NCBI RefSeq assembly: GCF_001078595.1
Contig: NZ_LFTY01000002.1
Span: forward strand, 2,599,773-2,663,772
DNA: 64,000 nt
DNA from: Candidatus Rhodobacter oscarellae
GTDB lineage: Bacteria > Pseudomonadota > Alphaproteobacteria > Rhodobacterales > Rhodobacteraceae
Reading direction: 5' to 3'
The notes under the pieces are model-generated. The model searched no databases. It was not told the origin of the DNA and saw only the letters and a program-made list of their open reading frames with translations. Of the stretch, positions 35,291 through 44,566 are shown piece after piece. The position numbers and the translations under genes were made by a program. The stretch's first letter is position 1, and each line of letters starts with the position of its first letter.

Positions 35291-36169
35291 ATGTCCTCAA
35301 GCAAATCCCCCCTGGCCATCCTGACCATGGTGCGCGGCGACCACCACTGGGCGCGCAAGTGGATCGCGCATTACCGCCAGCATGTGGAGCGGCTCAAGGA
35401 CATCTACGTCATCATCCATGGCGAGGACGAAGAGCTGGAGCAGATCTTCGCGGGCTGCTCGGTGATGAGCGTGCCCTTGCGGGGCACGGGGCTGGAGAAT
35501 TTCGAGCGCCGCCGCCTGGATTGCGAGCATTTCCTGATCCGCGGCCTGCAAGCCTATTTTCAGTGCGTCCTGATGGTGGATATCGACGAGTTCGTCATGC
35601 CCGCCCCGGGGGACGGGCGCGCGCTGGCAGAGTTCCTCGCCGACCGGCATGACGGCGAGATGGTGCGCTCGGCGCTGGGGTTTGAGGTGCTGCACGGTCT
35701 TGAGGAGGACGAGGCGCCGCTGGACCTTGCTCAGCCCGTTCTGGGCCAGCGCCCTTGGGTCTATTGCAACGCGCAGTATAGCAAGCCCTGCGCCTTCTAC
35801 TTCAACTTCGGCGGGGCCACGCATCACCGCGTCTGGGGCGCGCCCTGGGTGATCGACCCGGACTTGCTGCTGTTTCACTTGCGCTACTGCGACCGCGACC
35901 TGCTGGACCGCTACGTGGCCACGCGCAAGGCCTATTACGGCGAGCAGGAGGAGGCCGGCGCGGCAAGCTCTGGCAGCTGGCGGCGCCCCTGGAAGGAATA
36001 TGTCGGCATCCTGCGCGAGGTCGAAGCCCGCCCGCGTGGCGATTTGACGCCCGAGACCCGCGCCGCGCTCAAAAGCCAGATCCTGACCGACTTTGCCCGC
36101 ACCAATAAGGTCGGCAAGATCGCCAGCGGCCCGCTGCGCCTACCCACGGAATTCGGCGCGCTGCTTTAG
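35291..36169 (+). CDS. Glycosyltransferase (GT2/GT92-like)
   Basis: A 292-residue protein with the layout of the DUF-type glycosyltransferases that begin LAILTMVRGD, then contain the DxD-type metal motif VDIDEFVMP near residue 97, and later FYFNFGGATHHRVWG and LFHLRYCDRDLLDRYV. A GT-A fold is expected. The sugar donor is unknown; the role may be in exopolysaccharide or surface glycan synthesis. Monocistronic, followed by a small exported protein. Confidence 0.8.
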   Translation: MSSSKSPLAILTMVRGDHHWARKWIAHYRQHVERLKDIYVIIHGEDEELEQIFAGCSVMSVPLRGTGLENFERRRLDCEHFLIRGLQAYFQCVLMVDIDEFVMPAPGDGRALAEFLADRHDGEMVRSALGFEVLHGLEEDEAPLDLAQPVLGQRPWVYCNAQYSKPCAFYFNFGGATHHRVWGAPWVIDPDLLLFHLRYCDRDLLDRYVATRKAYYGEQEEAGAASSGSWRRPWKEYVGILREVEARPRGDLTPETRAALKSQILTDFARTNKVGKIASGPLRLPTEFGALL

Positions 36170-36238
36170 GGGGCGATTGAACCCTCCGGCGCGCTGCAAC
36201 GACCTATCAGGGACGCAGCAACCCATGGAGGGAGACCC

Positions 36239-36667
36239 ATGCGCCTTCACCACATCCTCGCCGCTTTCGTCATCGTGGCGGGCTTTGCCCCATCGGGCTT
36301 TGCCTATTTCTTTGGTGGCGTGCAGACCAAGCTAGAGTACCGCAGCTTCGCCAAGCACCTAGAGACCTGCGCGCCGCTCCACCAGGACCTGCACGACCTG
36401 TTTCGAACCGGTATGAGCGTCGACCGCGAAATCTACGGCGCCGCCGATGGCGCCTGCCGGATCCGCATCGGCGCCTATGACGGCAATGATCTGCTGTGCA
36501 GCTTCGCGATGGGCCAGGCACCGCGGCTGGCCGAGGCGTTCCGCGACCAGGCCAAGATGATCGGCCTCTTCGGTGGGTATGAAATGCGCATCAGCACCAG
36601 CGATCCTGATCCGCTCACGCAGCTCTATAACAGCCCGCAATGCGCGCTGGATTCCGAGCAGGCCTAA
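36239..36667 (+). CDS. Small exported protein, function unknown
   Basis: A 142-residue protein with an N-terminal signal segment (residues 1-22, HHILAAFVIVAGFAPSGFA) and four cysteines in the mature part that could make disulfides. No family was recognised. GGAGGGAG lies before the ATG. It converges with the lipoprotein gene 9 bp away. Confidence 0.65.
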   Translation: MRLHHILAAFVIVAGFAPSGFAYFFGGVQTKLEYRSFAKHLETCAPLHQDLHDLFRTGMSVDREIYGAADGACRIRIGAYDGNDLLCSFAMGQAPRLAEAFRDQAKMIGLFGGYEMRISTSDPDPLTQLYNSPQCALDSEQA

Positions 36668-36676
36668 CCCGCGGCG

Positions 36677-37273
36677 CTAGAGCAGCGCCGGCGCCTTGAT
36701 GGTGCCGTTATTGGCGGGCGAATCGTCGTAGAACGTGCTGCGCTTCACCCCCGGGATCGTGTCGATAAAGTTCATCAGCTTCACCGGGTAGAAGGTGCGA
36801 GGCACGCCCTCAAACCCTTCCAGCTGCGCCAGGATGTCGGTGTTGGCGCGGGTGCAGTAGGCCTTTGAGACCGCGCCGTACCCCTTGACCAGCGCCAAGG
36901 CGCGCTCTGCCACCTCGGCGGAGACGGGGATCTCTTGGCTGACCACGTGCCAGGTCTCGCGCGCGTGGTAATCGAGGTAGAAATCCACCGCGGCGTTCTT
37001 CATGCCGAAATGCACGTCGTTGCGCTCGGGGATGTGGGGATGGTGCCAGGTGCCCGCCGGATCAAAGATCAGCCGCTGCGAGCCATTGATCAGCAGCGCC
37101 GAGTGCCCGCCCGACCCGTCGCGGTTGGACACCACCGTGATCACGGTGATCGAGGGCGGCGCGTCGTGGCGGTAGATCGCCCGCTGCACCTCTTCCTCGG
37201 GGGCCCAAACGGGCTCTGCCCCGCAGGCCGCCAGCAGGAACGGGAAACACAATACCAGAATCAGCTGCCGCAT
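36677..37273 (-). CDS. Hypothetical lipoprotein
   Basis: A 198-residue protein with a type II signal peptide; the lipobox LLAAC places the lipidated Cys at about residue 17. The mature part includes GGHSALLINGSQRLIFDPAGTW, LDYHARETWHV and YCTRANTDILAQL, which resembles a cysteine/histidine hydrolase core (NlpC/P60-like or DUF4105-like), with His and Cys candidates, but the assignment is weak. The ATG at 37273 puts the lipobox in the right place. The oxidase subunit IV gene lies 30 bp upstream on the same strand. Confidence 0.7.
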   Translation of the reverse strand: MRQLILVLCFPFLLAACGAEPVWAPEEEVQRAIYRHDAPPSITVITVVSNRDGSGGHSALLINGSQRLIFDPAGTWHHPHIPERNDVHFGMKNAAVDFYLDYHARETWHVVSQEIPVSAEVAERALALVKGYGAVSKAYCTRANTDILAQLEGFEGVPRTFYPVKLMNFIDTIPGVKRSTFYDDSPANNGTIKAPALL

Positions 37274-37303
37274 GAACACACCCCAACATTCACGGCGAGC
37301 GTA

Positions 37304-37438
37304 TCAGCCGTTGATCATGGCCAACAGGACCAGGAAGATAATTATTCCAATCGACGCCCGCGTCACCCAGTTGATGAATCCCGCGAAGGTCTTTTCTTGA
37401 ACCGAGACGTCCATCTCGCCATGCTTGTGTTCGGCCAT
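37304..37438 (-). CDS. aa3-type cytochrome c oxidase subunit IV
   Basis: A 44-residue protein starting MAEHKHGEMDVSVQEKTF, with a single transmembrane helix from about residue 27 to 43 (SIGIIIFLVLLAMIN). This start and length match the short subunit IV of alphaproteobacterial aa3-type oxidases, a one-helix accessory subunit of complex IV. No other oxidase genes are nearby; such isolated copies are usual. The call rests on direct translation of the strand and on the distinctive N-terminus. Confidence 0.88.
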   Translation of the reverse strand: MAEHKHGEMDVSVQEKTFAGFINWVTRASIGIIIFLVLLAMING

Positions 37439-37997
37439 CTGCCTAACCCTTTTCGTCTGCGCTTGTGGGTGGATAGTCTATTCCCGCGGCGCTGTCACCA
37501 GGACGAAAGCGCGCAATTGCGCCGCAGTTGGTAACGAAGGATTCAGATGCTTTTTGGGGGGCATATGGCTCGTGGTGCCTGAGTTTCGCGTGGTCGCATT
37601 TGGCCGGGAGCGGGCGTGGGTCGAAACGCCGCCCCGGACTTGATCCGGGGCCTCTTCCTCGAACCAAATGCAACCCGGGCAGCGGCCGACCTGGAGGTCG
37701 CTTGCGCATCAGGTCAATCAACGTCGACGTCGCTGGAAACCGAGACGTTTCAACGAGATGCAGCGTCGCAAAAGCGGCCTCCTGGGGGAATGAGGTCATT
37801 CAGCGCCACCGGTTCGAGCGAATGGCCGAATGGCCGCTGCCCGAGGCAAGCTCGGGCGGTTGCGCGGCTGGGGTGCCGCTGCGTCTGGTGTCGGCAAGCG
37901 TTGCTGAAGCGAAGCGCTTGCAGTCAAAGGACCACTCAAGCCCAGGCCCGATCATCTGTTGCCAAGATAACTCGCGCCCTGCGCATCCAAGCAAAGC
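37439..37997. other. Gene-free stretch holding a dispersed repeat
   Basis: About 560 bp between the oxidase subunit IV gene and azlD. The right half (37671-37906) is the second copy of the repeat first seen at 4170. GCCCCGGACTTGATCCGGGGCC at 37632-37653 contains an inverted repeat around TTGATC. Nothing convincing as a gene was found. Confidence 0.5.
37671..37906. repeat. Dispersed intergenic repeat, copy 2
   Basis: Matches 4170-4367. The first about 100 bp align without gaps, then this copy carries about 40 extra bp (near 37795-37835) before the shared GCTGCCCGAGGCAAGCTCGG block and the shared GTCGGCAAGCGTTGCT end. Confidence 0.7.
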
Positions 37998-38327
37998 CTA
38001 AACGCCAAGCGCTATGAGCCCAAAAAGCGTGCCCGCACCGGCCAGGATGGACCAGATCGTGCTGCGGGTCCAAAGCCCGACCGCCAGGGTGGCCAGCGCC
38101 GCGGCGGCGCGCGGCAGGTCCGGGGCCCCGCCCGTCGCCTCGGGCCAGATCACCAGCGGCGCCACCAGCCCCGGCAGCACCGCCACAGGGGCATAGCGCA
38201 GGTGCCGCAGCACCCATTCAGGCATGCGCCTGCCGCCGATGAGCCCCAGGAACGAGAACCGGATCAGGAAGGTGCCAAGCCCCAGCCCACCAATCAGAAG
38301 CCAAATCTCCCAGGTGTCGTAGCTCAT
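37998..38327 (-). CDS. azlD: AzlD family branched-chain amino acid exporter subunit
   Basis: A 109-residue membrane protein with three or four helices, starting WEIWLLIGGLGLGTFLIRFSF, and RRMPEWVLRHLRYAPVAVLPGL in the middle, characteristic of AzlD. It pairs with AzlC (related to E. coli YgaZ/YgaH) to export branched-chain amino acids. The start overlaps the azlC stop by four bases, so the two are coupled. Confidence 0.9.
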   Translation of the reverse strand: MSYDTWEIWLLIGGLGLGTFLIRFSFLGLIGGRRMPEWVLRHLRYAPVAVLPGLVAPLVIWPEATGGAPDLPRAAAALATLAVGLWTRSTIWSILAGAGTLFGLIALGV

Positions 38328-39028
38328 GGCCCGGCCCCCCGCCGCTCGACCTCGGCGCCCACCGCCATCGCGGCCATCGCCGCCAGGATCAGCCCCAGCC
38401 CCGCCGGCAGCCAGGCCAGGGCCAAGGCCAGCGCGATAGAGGTCGCGGCGGCGGCCATATGCGCCGGGCTCTTCAGCCCCGGGGCCACCAGCGCTAAGAA
38501 GGTGATCGGCATGGCGAAGTCCAGGGCGTAGTTGTCGGGTATGATCGCCCCGGTGACCGCGCCCAGCCAGGTCACCAGCACCCACAGGCCGCCCAGCGGG
38601 AGGGCGACCCCCAGAAAATAGGCGATCTTCTGGGGCATGGACCAGGCGGGCTGCGCCTCGTAGGCCTGCAGGCCCAGGGCAAAGCTCTGGTCGAAGTTGA
38701 AATAGCCCATCAGGAGCCGCCAGCGCAGGGGGGCCGCGCCCAGATGCGGTGCAAGTGCTGCGGCATACATCGCCATGCGCAGGTTCACCACCAGCCCCGC
38801 CGCCAGGATCAGCAGCGTCGGCGCGTGCTCCAGCATCAGTTGCAGCGCGGTGAATTGCGCAGCACCCGCGATCACCAGCACCGAGAACGCGATGACCTCG
38901 GCAAGCGACAGGCCCGCCTCGGTGCTGATCACGCCAAAGAGCAGCCCGAACGGGGCTACGACCAGCATGAACGGCGCGCCGTCAAGCGCGGCGCGAAGAA
39001 AGATCCCGGTATTGGAGGCGGTGGTCAT
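38324..39028 (-). CDS. azlC: AzlC family branched-chain amino acid exporter subunit
   Basis: A 234-residue membrane protein with about seven helices. FGLLFGVISTEAGLS, VIAGAAQFTALQLM and LVVNLRMAMYAAALAPHL are typical AzlC patterns. With AzlD it forms a two-gene export operon for valine, leucine or isoleucine. Regulation is not evident. Confidence 0.92.
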   Translation of the reverse strand: MTTASNTGIFLRAALDGAPFMLVVAPFGLLFGVISTEAGLSLAEVIAFSVLVIAGAAQFTALQLMLEHAPTLLILAAGLVVNLRMAMYAAALAPHLGAAPLRWRLLMGYFNFDQSFALGLQAYEAQPAWSMPQKIAYFLGVALPLGGLWVLVTWLGAVTGAIIPDNYALDFAMPITFLALVAPGLKSPAHMAAAATSIALALALAWLPAGLGLILAAMAAMAVGAEVERRGAGP

Positions 39029-39085
39029 GCGTGTTGCTTAGACCGGGCGCTCGGCAGGGGCAATGCCCGGCCGGGCGGGCGGGGG

Positions 39086-40402
39086 CTATTTCGCCGCGCG
39101 CCCGCCCGCGGCTTTCTTTTTGACCGCGCGCGGCTTGCTGGTCTTGTTCGCCGTCGCCTTGCGGCGCGCGGCGCCGTCATTGCTGTCGATGAAGTCCAGC
39201 ACCAGCGGGCGGATGTTGTTGCGCCAGGACTTGCCCGCGAAGATGCCGTAATGGCCCGCGCCGGGCTCTAGATGCGCGGCCTTCTTGTCCGCGCTCAGCC
39301 CGGTCAGCAGGTCCAGCGCCGCCAGGCACTGCCCCGGCGCGCTGATGTCGTCCTTCTCGCCCTCGACGATCTTCACCGCCACGTCCTTGATCTTGCCGAG
39401 ATCCACCGGCTTGCCGTTCACGGTGAAGGCGTTGCGCGCGATCTCGCGATCCTTAAAGATCCGCTCGACGGTGGAGAGGTAGAACTCCGCCGGCATGTCC
39501 ATCACGGCCAGGTATTCGTCGTAGAAGCGGTTGTGCTTGTCGTGGTCGCCGGCCTCGCCCTTGGCCACGCGCAGCACCTGCTCGGAGAACGCCTTGGCGT
39601 GCTTGTCGGAGTTCATCGACATGAAGCCCGCAAGCTGCAGAAGGCCGGGATAGACCATCCGGCCCGCGCCCGCGTATTTGAAGCCGACGCGCTGGATCGC
39701 GGTCTCTTCAAGCTGGCCCATGGTCACGCGGCGGCCGAAATCCGTCACCTCGGTCGGCGCGGCGTCCGGGTCCACCGGGCCGCCGATCAGGGTCAGCGTC
39801 TTGGGCTGCGCTTGGGGCTCGTGCTCGGCCAGATAGGCCGTAGCGGTCAGCGCCAGCGGCACCGGCTGGCAGACGGCGACCACATGCACGTCCGAGCCCA
39901 GCGCGCGCATGAACTCGATCAGGTAGATCGTGTAATCCTCGATGTCGAACTTGCCGCGGCTGACGGGGATGTCGCGGGCGTTGTGCCAATCGGTGATATA
40001 GACCTCGGCATCCGGCAGCAGCGAGGCCACCGTCGAGCGCAGCAGCGTCGCGTAATGGCCGGACATCGGCGCCACCAGCATGACCTTGCGCTTGCGCGCC
40101 TTGCGGCCCAGCACCTTAAAGCGGATCAGATCGCCAAAGGGGCGCTCCACCACCGTCTCCACCTCGACCACATGGTCGCGGCCATCCTCGGCGGTGATCG
40201 AGTTGATCCCCCAATCCGGTTTGGCCACCATGCGCGAGAAGGTCCGCTCGGTCACCTCGCCCCAGGCCGAGAGCATCTGAAAGAACGGGTTGGGATAGAG
40301 CCCCGTGGCCGGATAGGACCCGAAGGCGCGCGCCGATGCCCCCAGCCATTGGTTGGTGACCCGCGCGGTCTCCATCAGGTCATATGTGGCCATGTAACGC
40401 AT
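39086..40402 (-). CDS. phaZ: Intracellular polyhydroxyalkanoate depolymerase
   Basis: A 438-residue enzyme that breaks down stored poly(3-hydroxybutyrate). The catalytic-core pattern includes VMLVAPMSGHYATLLRSTV, DVHVVAVCQPVPLALTA with the Cys of the CQP nucleophile box, and EPGAGHYGIFAGKSWR with the active His. The C-terminus is Lys/Ala/Arg-rich (about 35 residues), which may bind the granule surface. GAGGTGA precedes ATG at 40402. It is divergent from phaC, the usual arrangement in Rhodobacterales. Confidence 0.93.
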   Translation of the reverse strand: MRYMATYDLMETARVTNQWLGASARAFGSYPATGLYPNPFFQMLSAWGEVTERTFSRMVAKPDWGINSITAEDGRDHVVEVETVVERPFGDLIRFKVLGRKARKRKVMLVAPMSGHYATLLRSTVASLLPDAEVYITDWHNARDIPVSRGKFDIEDYTIYLIEFMRALGSDVHVVAVCQPVPLALTATAYLAEHEPQAQPKTLTLIGGPVDPDAAPTEVTDFGRRVTMGQLEETAIQRVGFKYAGAGRMVYPGLLQLAGFMSMNSDKHAKAFSEQVLRVAKGEAGDHDKHNRFYDEYLAVMDMPAEFYLSTVERIFKDREIARNAFTVNGKPVDLGKIKDVAVKIVEGEKDDISAPGQCLAALDLLTGLSADKKAAHLEPGAGHYGIFAGKSWRNNIRPLVLDFIDSNDGAARRKATANKTSKPRAVKKKAAGGRAAK

Positions 40403-40484
40403 CTGCTCACCTCGTTTTTTGGCCCCGCCCCAGACTTACGATGGCGAAACGTCGCGTTTCCGTGTAAGGTAAACGCCTGTATTG

Positions 40485-40496
40485 CTGCACCTGCAA
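40485..40496. promoter_or_regulatory. Candidate PhaR operator between phaZ and phaC
   Basis: CTGCACCTGCAA lies 19 bp before the phaC start in the 113-bp divergent gap. It fits CTGC-N4-GCAG, the PhaR site described for Paracoccus, with one mismatch in the last base. PhaR represses PHA genes when granules are absent. Binding here is inferred. Confidence 0.35.
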
Positions 40497-40515
40497 AATA
40501 GCCGGAATTCGTAAA

Positions 40516-42300
40516 ATGACAACCGATGATCTGACAACCGGTGAGAACCTAGAGAAATTAAACGACAATATCGTTAAGATAGAGGAACTCTCTGCCCGCC
40601 TCGTTTCTGCAATTGCGAACAAGCGGACCTATGACCAGGGGCTCGCCGGCCCGGGGCAGGATGTCTATATGAAGGCGGCGGGGGCCTATTGGGCCGACAT
40701 GCTGGCCAACCCCTCCAAAATGTTCGAGCAGCAGGCGGCCTATTGGGGCCAAACGCTGCAGCATTTCGTCGAGGCGCAGCGCGCCTTGGCCGAGGGCAAT
40801 CTGGCCTCACCAGAGGACAACACCCCCAGCGACCGCCGCTTTGCCAACCCGCTTTGGCAGACCAACCCCTATTTCAACTTCGTCAAGCAGCAGTATTCCC
40901 TGAACGCCGCCGCGGTGGAAAAGGCCGTGGCCGGGATCGAGGGCCTGGAGCCGCGCGACCAGCAGCGGGTGGAGTTCTTCTCGCGCCAGATCATCGACGC
41001 CTTCGCCCCGACGAACTTCCTGGCCACCAACCCCGACGCGCTGGAGCGCGCGGTGGAGACCGACGGGCAGTCCCTGGTGGACGGGCTCAACAACCTGGTG
41101 CGCGATATCGAGGCCAGCGAGGGCGAGCTTTTGGTGACGCTCGCCGACAAGGACGCCTTCTCGGTGGGCAAGAACATCGCCACCACGCCGGGCCAGGTGG
41201 TGTTCCGCAACCGCATGTTTGAGCTGATCCAATACGCCCCCACCACCGAGAAGGTGCATAAGACCCCGCTGGTGATCTTCCCGCCCTGGATCAACAAGTT
41301 CTACATCCTTGATCTCAAAGAGAAGAACTCGCTGATCAAGTGGGTTGTGGACCAGGGCTTCACCCTGTTCGTGGTCAGCTGGGCCAACCCGGATGCCAGT
41401 TACGCCGATGTCGGCGTGGACACCTATGTCGAGGAGGGCTTTCTGGCCGCGATCGACCAGGTCAAAGAGATCACCGGCGAGAAGCAGGTCAACGCGGTGG
41501 GCTACTGCATCGCGGGCACGACCCTGTCGATGACCCTGGCCTACCTGGCCAAGAAGAAGGACAAGTCGGTCAAATCGGCCACCTTCTTTACCACGGTCAC
41601 CGACTTCTCGGACCAGCGCGAGTTCACGCCGTTCCTGTCGGACGACTTCGTCGATGGGATCGAGCGCGAGGCCTCCGAGGCGGGCTATCTCGACAGTTTC
41701 TTTATGTCGCGCACGTTCAGCTACCTGCGGCCCAACGACCTGATCTACCAGCCCGCGATCCGCAGCTACATGATGGGCGAGACGCCGCCGGCGTTTGATC
41801 TGCTTTACTGGAACGGGGATAGCACGAACCTGCCGGCGCGCATGGTGATCGAGTATCTGCGCGAGCTCTGCCAGGAAAACCGCTTTGCGGACAAGGGGAT
41901 AGAGCTTCTGGGCGAGCGGCTGCACATCTCGGACGTGAATGTGCCGCTGACGGCGGTGGCCTGCGAGACCGACCACATCGCGAACTGGCAAGACAGCTTT
42001 CGCGGCGTGAACATGATGGGGTCGAAATCCAAGCAGCTTATCCTGTCGGAATCGGGCCATATCGCCGGGATCGTCAACCCGCCCTCGAAGAAGAAATACG
42101 GGCATTACACCAATGACGACAATGGCTTAACCCAAGAGGACTGGCGCGAGGGCGCGACGTATAACGAGGGCAGCTGGTGGCCGCGCTGGGGCGAATGGCT
42201 GGCGAAATCCGCGGGCGCAAAGGTCCCCGCGCGGGACATCAAGGACCCGATCTGCGCCGCCCCAGGCACCTATGTGCTGAGCCGCGAGGATGAGGCGTAA
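40516..42300 (+). CDS. phaC: Class I poly(R)-hydroxyalkanoic acid synthase
   Basis: A 594-residue enzyme that polymerises (R)-3-hydroxyacyl-CoA into PHA granules. The lipase-like box is GYCIAG with nucleophile Cys331; Asp486 (ETDHIANW) and His515 (ESGHIAG) complete the triad. PPWINKFYILDL and WANPD are class I signature segments. The N-terminal about 190 residues form the variable domain. The size is usual for class I. phaP and phaR do not follow; the STAND gene is immediately downstream. Confidence 0.97.
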   Translation: MTTDDLTTGENLEKLNDNIVKIEELSARLVSAIANKRTYDQGLAGPGQDVYMKAAGAYWADMLANPSKMFEQQAAYWGQTLQHFVEAQRALAEGNLASPEDNTPSDRRFANPLWQTNPYFNFVKQQYSLNAAAVEKAVAGIEGLEPRDQQRVEFFSRQIIDAFAPTNFLATNPDALERAVETDGQSLVDGLNNLVRDIEASEGELLVTLADKDAFSVGKNIATTPGQVVFRNRMFELIQYAPTTEKVHKTPLVIFPPWINKFYILDLKEKNSLIKWVVDQGFTLFVVSWANPDASYADVGVDTYVEEGFLAAIDQVKEITGEKQVNAVGYCIAGTTLSMTLAYLAKKKDKSVKSATFFTTVTDFSDQREFTPFLSDDFVDGIEREASEAGYLDSFFMSRTFSYLRPNDLIYQPAIRSYMMGETPPAFDLLYWNGDSTNLPARMVIEYLRELCQENRFADKGIELLGERLHISDVNVPLTAVACETDHIANWQDSFRGVNMMGSKSKQLILSESGHIAGIVNPPSKKKYGHYTNDDNGLTQEDWREGATYNEGSWWPRWGEWLAKSAGAKVPARDIKDPICAAPGTYVLSREDEA

Positions 42301-42304
42301 CCGG

Positions 42305-42343
42305 CGTCGGCAAAACGTCGGCAAATCGTCGGACTTTTGTCGG
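42305..42343. repeat. 11-bp tandem repeats after phaC
   Basis: CGTCGGCAAAA and CGTCGGCAAAT are exact tandem units, followed by CGTCGGACTTT and a further GTCGG. They occupy nearly the whole 61-bp gap between phaC and the STAND gene's end. They may be the scar of an insertion or deletion, or a hairpin (AAAACGTC/GACTTTT). Confidence 0.5.
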
Positions 42344-42361
42344 GCACAAGGTGATGCGGGG

Positions 42362-44566
42362 TTAGGGGGCGTAGGGGTAGCGCTTGGCGTGCTCGACCCT
42401 CTGGTCGTAGTCAAAACCGAACTCATCGCAAAGTTGCATCGCCTTCACCTTGCGCGCTTGCGCATCCTCCCCCGCCCGCGCGCGGGTGAGATAGGTGGAG
42501 ATGAGCCAACCAGCAACGTTGACGATCTCAGGATGTTTCGGTGCCTCGAGATAGACCGCCTGCCAAAGCGCCAGCGCCTCCTCCAGAAGCGGTTCGGCGC
42601 GATCCGCCGCGCCAGCTTTGAGTGCCATCGCGCCGACGTTCAAAAGCGCATATCCACGCCGCGCGTCGCCCTCCGGCAAAACTTCCCGCCAAATGTTCAG
42701 TGAGTATTCACCGAGCCGCAATGCTGCCGGCAATTGTCCAAGCTCATCGCGCACCGTACCGAGGTTGTTGAGCACCTGCGCCCGCGCGTCGCTGAGGCGC
42801 GGCACATGGCGGCGCAGAATCGCCGCAGACCGCTGGTACTCTCGCAAGGACTCGGTGAGTGCGTCTGGTTCGCCCGCGCGACCTTTGACGAGCAGCAGCC
42901 CACCTAAGAGGTCGCGCCAATCAGCAAGGTCAATTGTGCCAGCATGGTATTGAACTCCAAGCTCAACGGCGCGGCGGCATTCAAGCTCTGCTGCCTCCAA
43001 ATCACCGGCGCGTTGCAGCGCCAAACCGAGATTGGCATGGCCCACGGCAATGTCCCGGTCGTTTTCTGGCAGTCGCGCGGATTTGAGGTCCAGTGAAGCA
43101 CGTTTTAGGTCAATTTCGCCAGAGTTGTCACCAATCTTGCCTAAGAATATCCCGGCCTGATTTAGCAAATATTCCATCGCAGCGTTTACGGGAGCATTGC
43201 CGCTGGCCCAAAGCGCCCGGACATGCGGGGTCAGGCGACGGCAAAGCGGCCAATTCCCTGAAAATCCTGGGTTTTGATATCCATCGCCACCTGGATAGAC
43301 CGCAGCGAGCAGGGCGGCGGCAGCCTCGTTCAACAAGCGCTCAGATTGCATGGCCCGCAAGGCGGCAGCGGTCATGCGATGCATTGCAAAACTGGAGCCC
43401 ACCCGGCGGATCAGCGAGCGGTCCTCTAACGCTTCTACCGACTTCAGGACACGGCTTGGGGCCTGCGCTAGGTCTTGCAATGGCTCTGGTATGTCGCCCT
43501 TAAACTGTCCCCATGACGGATCGCTTGGCGGATCAGTGATCAGCCCCGCCTCCAGTCCCTCCGGCGCCAACCAAGCGAAAAGATCTGCGACCATCTGTGC
43601 ATCGGTTTGAATCTGCGGGTCGTCCGATATATCGTCATAGCTCAGCTGAACTGAGGCCTTGAGGGACTGAAGGTACTCGGGGTAGGCGTCCTCCTCGACC
43701 AGCACCTCATCCAGCGCCGTTGTGTAGTAGTCAAAGCTGCGATCCCTGTGCCGCCGCAACAGGCTGCCGACGATCACCAGGGCAAGGGGCGACCCGCCCA
43801 GGGCCGCTGCCAGCGCCCGCGCGCCTTCACGATCCGAGTCCCGCTCCGCCGTTTCCAGCAACACCTCCACCGCCGGGTCGTCCAACTCCCTGAACGGCAG
43901 CGCATCGGTGTGCAGCACCTTGAATTCGCCCCAGCCCTGGCTCTGCCGCGTGGTGACGATCAAATGCCCCGGCGGTAGTAGACCGCGCAGCGTGTCGTAG
44001 TCTTGGATGTTGTCGTAGACATAGAGCCATCGTTCGCCGCGCTGCTCCATATGGGCGAAGAGCTGTTTTACGGTGTTTTCGTTCTTTTGATCTTCCCGCA
44101 GAAGGTCCGTTGAGAAGAGCGTGTAGAGCAGGCAAAGATCGTTGATCAACGCGGCCCGGTTGTCCGCATCACACCAGAGAATACCATCGTAGTCCGCCTG
44201 ATGCCGAATCGCGTAGTATCGGGCTAGAGTTGATTTTCCGACCCCTCCATCGCCGATTAAACTTATTGAGCGCCCAACCGAGTTCAACTCTCTGTGGATT
44301 GTCTCAATCTCGAGATCCCGACCGCGAATTCTAGAAGGCAGAGACTGAAAATTCAGAAGAACTGTCTTCAATCGAATGTCCGGCTCATCGCCCGATTTAA
44401 GAAACTCAGCCGACACTCCGAGCGCCCTCGCCAGCTTTTCTATTGATGACGCATGGGGTCTTTGAGTTTCACCCGTCTCAATCTTTGATACCTGCATGGC
44501 AGAGTTGACATTGGCGAACGCAAGTTCGGCCAAACGCCGTTGAGAAAGACCTTTTGCCTCTCTCAA
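42362..44566 (-). CDS. XRE-NB-ARC-TPR (STAND) regulator
   Basis: A 734-residue protein from the TTG at 44566. Residues about 1-60 are an XRE-type helix-turn-helix (GLSQRRLAELAF, then KIETGETQRP and LARALGV). Residues about 85-330 are an NB-ARC ATPase: P-loop GDGGVGKSTLARYYA, Walker B-like WLYVYDNIQD, LIVTTRQ sensor 1 and GGSPLALVIVGSLL (GxP). The last about 280 residues are tetratricopeptide repeats (HANLGLALQRAGDLEAAELE and others). Such STAND proteins are ligand-triggered switches used as regulators or immune sensors. The HTH starts before 44566: IGERLKS is encoded just upstream, and the likely start is a CTG at 44614 behind AGGGAG. Downstream is phaC; a small membrane-protein gene is divergent. 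Confidence 0.88.
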   Translation of the reverse strand: MREAKGLSQRRLAELAFANVNSAMQVSKIETGETQRPHASSIEKLARALGVSAEFLKSGDEPDIRLKTVLLNFQSLPSRIRGRDLEIETIHRELNSVGRSISLIGDGGVGKSTLARYYAIRHQADYDGILWCDADNRAALINDLCLLYTLFSTDLLREDQKNENTVKQLFAHMEQRGERWLYVYDNIQDYDTLRGLLPPGHLIVTTRQSQGWGEFKVLHTDALPFRELDDPAVEVLLETAERDSDREGARALAAALGGSPLALVIVGSLLRRHRDRSFDYYTTALDEVLVEEDAYPEYLQSLKASVQLSYDDISDDPQIQTDAQMVADLFAWLAPEGLEAGLITDPPSDPSWGQFKGDIPEPLQDLAQAPSRVLKSVEALEDRSLIRRVGSSFAMHRMTAAALRAMQSERLLNEAAAALLAAVYPGGDGYQNPGFSGNWPLCRRLTPHVRALWASGNAPVNAAMEYLLNQAGIFLGKIGDNSGEIDLKRASLDLKSARLPENDRDIAVGHANLGLALQRAGDLEAAELECRRAVELGVQYHAGTIDLADWRDLLGGLLLVKGRAGEPDALTESLREYQRSAAILRRHVPRLSDARAQVLNNLGTVRDELGQLPAALRLGEYSLNIWREVLPEGDARRGYALLNVGAMALKAGAADRAEPLLEEALALWQAVYLEAPKHPEIVNVAGWLISTYLTRARAGEDAQARKVKAMQLCDEFGFDYDQRVEHAKRYPYAP

